Source: DATKYV01 sp035528275
Lineage (GTDB): Bacteria; Acidobacteriota; Terriglobia; UBA7540
Assembly: GCA_035528275.1 (NCBI GenBank)
Contig: DATKYV010000017.1
Span: 1-8,690 of the forward strand
Direction: 5' to 3'
DNA length: 8,690 nucleotides
How positions within the stretch are numbered: position 1 is the first letter of the stretch; each line of letters begins with the position of its first letter. Below the pieces are notes generated by a model that did not search any database, had not been told where the DNA came from, and worked only from the letters and a program-made list of their open reading frames with translations. The translations under genes were made by a program, and so were the position numbers. Positions 6,209 through 8,690 of the stretch are shown in pieces.

Positions 6209-6955
6209 TTGCGATACCTCATCCTCAGCGACATCCACGCTAACCTTGAGGCGCTGGAGCAGTGCATGGAACTTGCCGAGGGAAAATTCGGCGAAGTCCT
6301 GTGTCTTGGCGACCTGGTGGGCTACGGTCCGGACCCCAACCGCGTCATCGAACGAGTACGGCCCATCACCAAGATCGTTATCCGCGGAAATCACGATAAG
6401 GCCTGCGCCGGCATCACCAGCGGCGAGGACTTCAACCTGTACGCCCGCTTGGCGACCCATTGGACCCGGCAAGAACTGGACCCTGAGAATCTGTCTTTCC
6501 TTCGCGCCCTGCCCAACGGACCCGTTTATGTGAACGGAGTCGCCCTCGTGCACGGCTCGCCCTTTGACGAGGATGAATACATCCTGGGCCCCAGCCAGGC
6601 GCTGCCGATCCTTCGGGAGCCGCTTACACAGGTGGTCCTGTTCGGGCACACGCATTATCAAGGCGGCTTCATGCTCAACACCAACAGCCGCTATCAGTCC
6701 ATCCGCTGCGCCTCAAAACAGGACGGCCTGACGTTTACTCTGAGCTTCGAAGACGGAGCGCGCTACCTGGTAAATCCCGGGTCGGTAGGCCAGCCGCGCG
6801 ACGGCGACCCGCGAGCCGCCTTCGCAGTCTTGGACGAAGAACAGCGCCACGTGGAGTACTACCGCACGCCATACAACATCGCCCGAACTCAGAAGAAAAT
6901 GGAACGCGCCCACCTGCCGGAACCGCTCATCAGGCGGCTGGAATTAGGCCGATGA
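6209..6955 (+). CDS. Calcineurin-like metallophosphoesterase
   Basis: This cytoplasmic phosphoesterase is predicted to use two metal ions; the substrate is unknown (a phosphodiester or phosphomonoester cannot be told from sequence). The 248 residues are a normal length for the short YfcE-like (Metallophos_2) group. The whole metal-site signature is present in order: SDIHAN with Asp8 and His10, GDLVGYGPDPN (34-44) with Asp35, GNHD with Asn61, His62 and Asp63, VHGSP with His115, and GHTH with His147 and His149. The GDxVGYGPxP form and the later NPGSVGQPRDG (189-199) are typical of this subgroup. There is no signal peptide or membrane segment. TTG at 6209 is supported by GGGAG 6 bases upstream. 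The gene is divergent from aroC and convergent with the small membrane protein downstream (52 bases), so it is probably a single-gene transcript. Confidence 0.92.
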   Translation: MRYLILSDIHANLEALEQCMELAEGKFGEVLCLGDLVGYGPDPNRVIERVRPITKIVIRGNHDKACAGITSGEDFNLYARLATHWTRQELDPENLSFLRALPNGPVYVNGVALVHGSPFDEDEYILGPSQALPILREPLTQVVLFGHTHYQGGFMLNTNSRYQSIRCASKQDGLTFTLSFEDGARYLVNPGSVGQPRDGDPRAAFAVLDEEQRHVEYYRTPYNIARTQKKMERAHLPEPLIRRLELGR

Positions 6956-7007
6956 GAATCATCTCTTCATCCTCTTCAACCAAATCCAGCGAGAAACACG
7001 CCAGCCT

Positions 7008-7478
7008 CTAAAACTCAACGGAAACCGGTCTGATACGCGGGGGTCCCTGGTTCCAATCGATGGGCATGTGTTCGAAGGTGACCTGAAACGGCCGGGTCTC
7101 GCCCGGCTTGAGAGGAGGAGTGCGGGCTGTAATGGGGTGCGCGGTTTCGCGGAGCACCACTTGGCGGAGCGTGTCAACGAAAACCAACTCGAGTTCAATG
7201 CTCTTCACCGCGCGCCAGCCCTTGTTGGCCACAACGGCATCGAGGTAGGTCACCGTGTGGCCGAGGAAATTCTCCGCGGCGCTCATCTTCGCATCGGTGA
7301 CTTCAATCTGGCCGAGGTATGCCTTTTGTTCGTCGCTGAGGACGGGCCCGCTCGACGCGCCTGAGGGAGCACGTCGAGTCACGAGGATTGCCGCCGCGAC
7401 GATCACCGCCAGCACTCCGGCGGCGATCAGGAAGTAAAGGGTGGTCGCTTTCCTTTCAACCGCGTCAGGTTCAGGCAT
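7008..7478 (-). CDS. Small membrane-anchored protein of unknown function (DUF2393/FxLYD-like)
   Basis: There are 156 residues. A short charged N-terminus (MPEPDAVERK) is followed by one hydrophobic segment at about 12-33 (LYFLIAAGVLAVIVAAAILV) with TRR after it, so a single membrane anchor is clear; the orientation is less so. After a small flexible linker (about 36-47), residues 55-156 look like one extracytoplasmic beta-sandwich: an amphipathic strand pattern (FLGHTVTYLDAVVANKG), ELELVFVDTLRQVVL, and a PPLKPGETRPFQVTFEHMP turn-strand element. That pattern recalls the FxLYD or DUF2393 type found as small hypotheticals in several phyla, but I cannot confirm the family and no catalytic residues stand out. 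ATG at 7478 has only a weak purine stretch before it. The gene lies 62 bases behind the TldE-like gene on the same strand, so the two are probably co-transcribed. Confidence 0.75.
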   Translation of the reverse strand: MPEPDAVERKATTLYFLIAAGVLAVIVAAAILVTRRAPSGASSGPVLSDEQKAYLGQIEVTDAKMSAAENFLGHTVTYLDAVVANKGWRAVKSIELELVFVDTLRQVVLRETAHPITARTPPLKPGETRPFQVTFEHMPIDWNQGPPRIRPVSVEF

Positions 7479-7540
7479 TCTTCAGACCGGCGAGAGAGCT
7501 CCGTATCTTCTGAGGGCGCCCCGGCAGCTTATCCGCGACC

Positions 7541-8690
7541 TTAGGTTCCGGCCACGGTCAGGCCTTCAATCAGCAGCGTGGGACACGCGAGAGCGCTTCG
7601 GAATTCCAGGTCCGAGCCAATCAACTCGATGTGGTTGAGCATCTCAGCCAAATTTCCGGCGATGGTGACCTCTTCCACGGGAAACGTCAGCTCTCCGTTC
7701 TCGATCCACAATCCCGAGGCGCCGCGCGAGTAGTCACCGGTTACGATATTGACGCCGAAGCCGATCAGTTCGGTTACATAAAATGCGTTTTTCACGGAGC
7801 GCACAATTTCTTCGGGCGGGCGCGAGCCGGGAGCAAGGTAGAAATTCTTGGGACCCACGACGGGCGGCCCGGCCACGCCGCGCGCCGCGTTACCCGTAGT
7901 TTTCAGATTCAACTTGCGCGCCGTGTAGCAGTTCAGGAGGTAATTGCGCAGAACGCCGTTCTCGATAACCGGCGTCACAGACGAGGGTATCCCCTCGTCA
8001 TCGAAGGGTCTTGAACCGAAGCCTCCGGGGCGGAGCCCGTCGTCCACAATGTTGATCTTTTCGCTCGCCACACGCTGCCCCAGCTTCCCCGTCAAAAACG
8101 ACGCGCTGCGGTAAATGGCGTCGCCGCGCACCGCTTCGAAGATGTGGGCCAGGAGTGACCGCGAGGTCTCCGAATCGAAAATCACCGGCACCCGACAGGT
8201 GGAAATCTTGCGCGCACCGAGCTTGCGCAGGGCGCGCTCCGCGGCTTTCCGCCCCACGGCCTCCGGACTCTCCAGGGCCCCCGCGCGGCGCGCCACCGAA
8301 TACCAGTAATCGCGCTGCATGCCACCGTTCTGGGCGATGGGCGCCACCGAGACCGCGCAGTAGGACGAACGGTAGCTGCCCGCGAACCCCAGCGAATTCG
8401 CGTACGCCTTGGTGCCCAGGCTGGCTTCGAACCACGCCCCCTCGGAATTCTTGATGCGCGGGTCGGCGGCGAGCGCCGCCTCTTCCGCCCGGCGGGCGTA
8501 TTCGATGCGGTCCTGGGTGGAAAGCTGGGCGACGTCGTCCGAGAACAGTTGAAGATCGGCCTCGTGGCGGCCCAGCCACTCGCGTTCCGGGAGGCCGCTC
8601 GCCGGGTCCTCGGAGGTCACGCCGGCCATGGCTACGGTGCGCTCGGCGAGCCGGCGGAGCGAGTCGGCGGAGAAGTCGCTCGAAAACGAG
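7541..8690 (-). CDS. pmbA: TldE/PmbA-family metalloprotease subunit, N-terminus outside window
   Basis: TldE (PmbA) pairs with TldD to form a protease that degrades unfolded peptides. In E. coli the pair matures microcin B17 and degrades the CcdA antitoxin. The frame stays open to the window edge, giving 382 residues without a start. The codons before the ATG at 8629 encode SADSLRRLAERTVAMAGVTSEDP, a normal family block, so 8629 is internal. Other family blocks, numbered from Met8629: SASFLTGKLGQRVAS, then DEGIPSSVTPVIENGVLRNYLLNCYTARKL at about 220-250, and the C-terminal GLWIENGELTFPVEEVTIAGN. The HExxxH zinc motif of TldD is absent, as expected for TldE, which supplies the non-catalytic half of the dimer. 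A tldD gene is probably just beyond the right edge (inference). The membrane protein gene follows 62 bases downstream. Confidence 0.88.
   Translation of the reverse strand, partial: SFSSDFSADSLRRLAERTVAMAGVTSEDPASGLPEREWLGRHEADLQLFSDDVAQLSTQDRIEYARRAEEAALAADPRIKNSEGAWFEASLGTKAYANSLGFAGSYRSSYCAVSVAPIAQNGGMQRDYWYSVARRAGALESPEAVGRKAAERALRKLGARKISTCRVPVIFDSETSRSLLAHIFEAVRGDAIYRSASFLTGKLGQRVASEKINIVDDGLRPGGFGSRPFDDEGIPSSVTPVIENGVLRNYLLNCYTARKLNLKTTGNAARGVAGPPVVGPKNFYLAPGSRPPEEIVRSVKNAFYVTELIGFGVNIVTGDYSRGASGLWIENGELTFPVEEVTIAGNLAEMLNHIELIGSDLEFRSALACPTLLIEGLTVAGT

Noticed and set aside
6066..6533. 155-codon plus-strand frame starting in the aroC upstream region
   Set aside because: It overlaps the phosphoesterase gene in another frame, has no ribosome binding site and no family features.
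6956..7007. Terminator between the convergent phosphoesterase and membrane protein genes
   Set aside because: No stem of useful length with a T-run is visible on either strand.
7541..8629. TldE-like gene as a complete gene starting at ATG 8629
   Set aside because: Codons upstream to the window edge are open and encode a recognised family block, so the gene continues beyond the window.

Overview
The window reads as ordinary chromosomal DNA from a GC-rich bacterium. Gene content, the style of the proteins (for example the formyltransferase N-terminus and the RsmB/NusB fusion) and a heptad-repeat spacer of GAAANNN type all suggest Acidobacteriota or a neighbouring phylum. That placement is inference; no 16S or other decisive marker is present. 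Six genes are essentially complete and two are cut by the window edges. There is no tRNA, rRNA, insertion sequence, CRISPR array or prophage gene, and no gene-free stretch longer than 300 bases.

Layout. (1) 1-1707, plus strand: the 3' part of a large protein that looks like a carbohydrate-active TIM-barrel enzyme with a helical region and a C-terminal beta-sandwich. (2) 1766-6008, minus strand: a housekeeping cluster transcribed right to left, aroC (chorismate synthase), def (peptide deformylase), fmt (methionyl-tRNA formyltransferase) and rsmB (16S rRNA m5C967 methyltransferase). A good sigma70-type promoter lies just upstream of aroC, and a weak hairpin terminator follows rsmB. The 195 bases between aroC and def hold an AT-rich block of degenerate 7-nt repeats arranged as an inverted pair, plus a small hairpin touching the def start codon. 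(3) 6209-6955, plus strand: a calcineurin-like metallophosphoesterase, divergent from aroC, with a TTG start, a good ribosome binding site and a TATAAT box inside a perfect 12-bp palindrome. (4) 7008-8690, minus strand: a TldE/PmbA-family protein, cut at its N-terminus by the window edge, followed by a small membrane-anchored protein probably co-transcribed with it.

How they work together. def, fmt and rsmB all serve translation: fmt formylates initiator Met-tRNA, def removes the formyl group from new proteins, and rsmB methylates the ribosomal P-site region. aroC supplies chorismate for aromatic amino acids and is joined to them by position, not by pathway. The flanking genes are not obviously linked to this set.

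No clear new biological system is visible. The most unusual element is the heptad-repeat, inverted-repeat spacer between aroC and def (about 4635-4821), followed by the palindromic -10 element of the phosphoesterase gene and the unassigned enzyme at the left edge.
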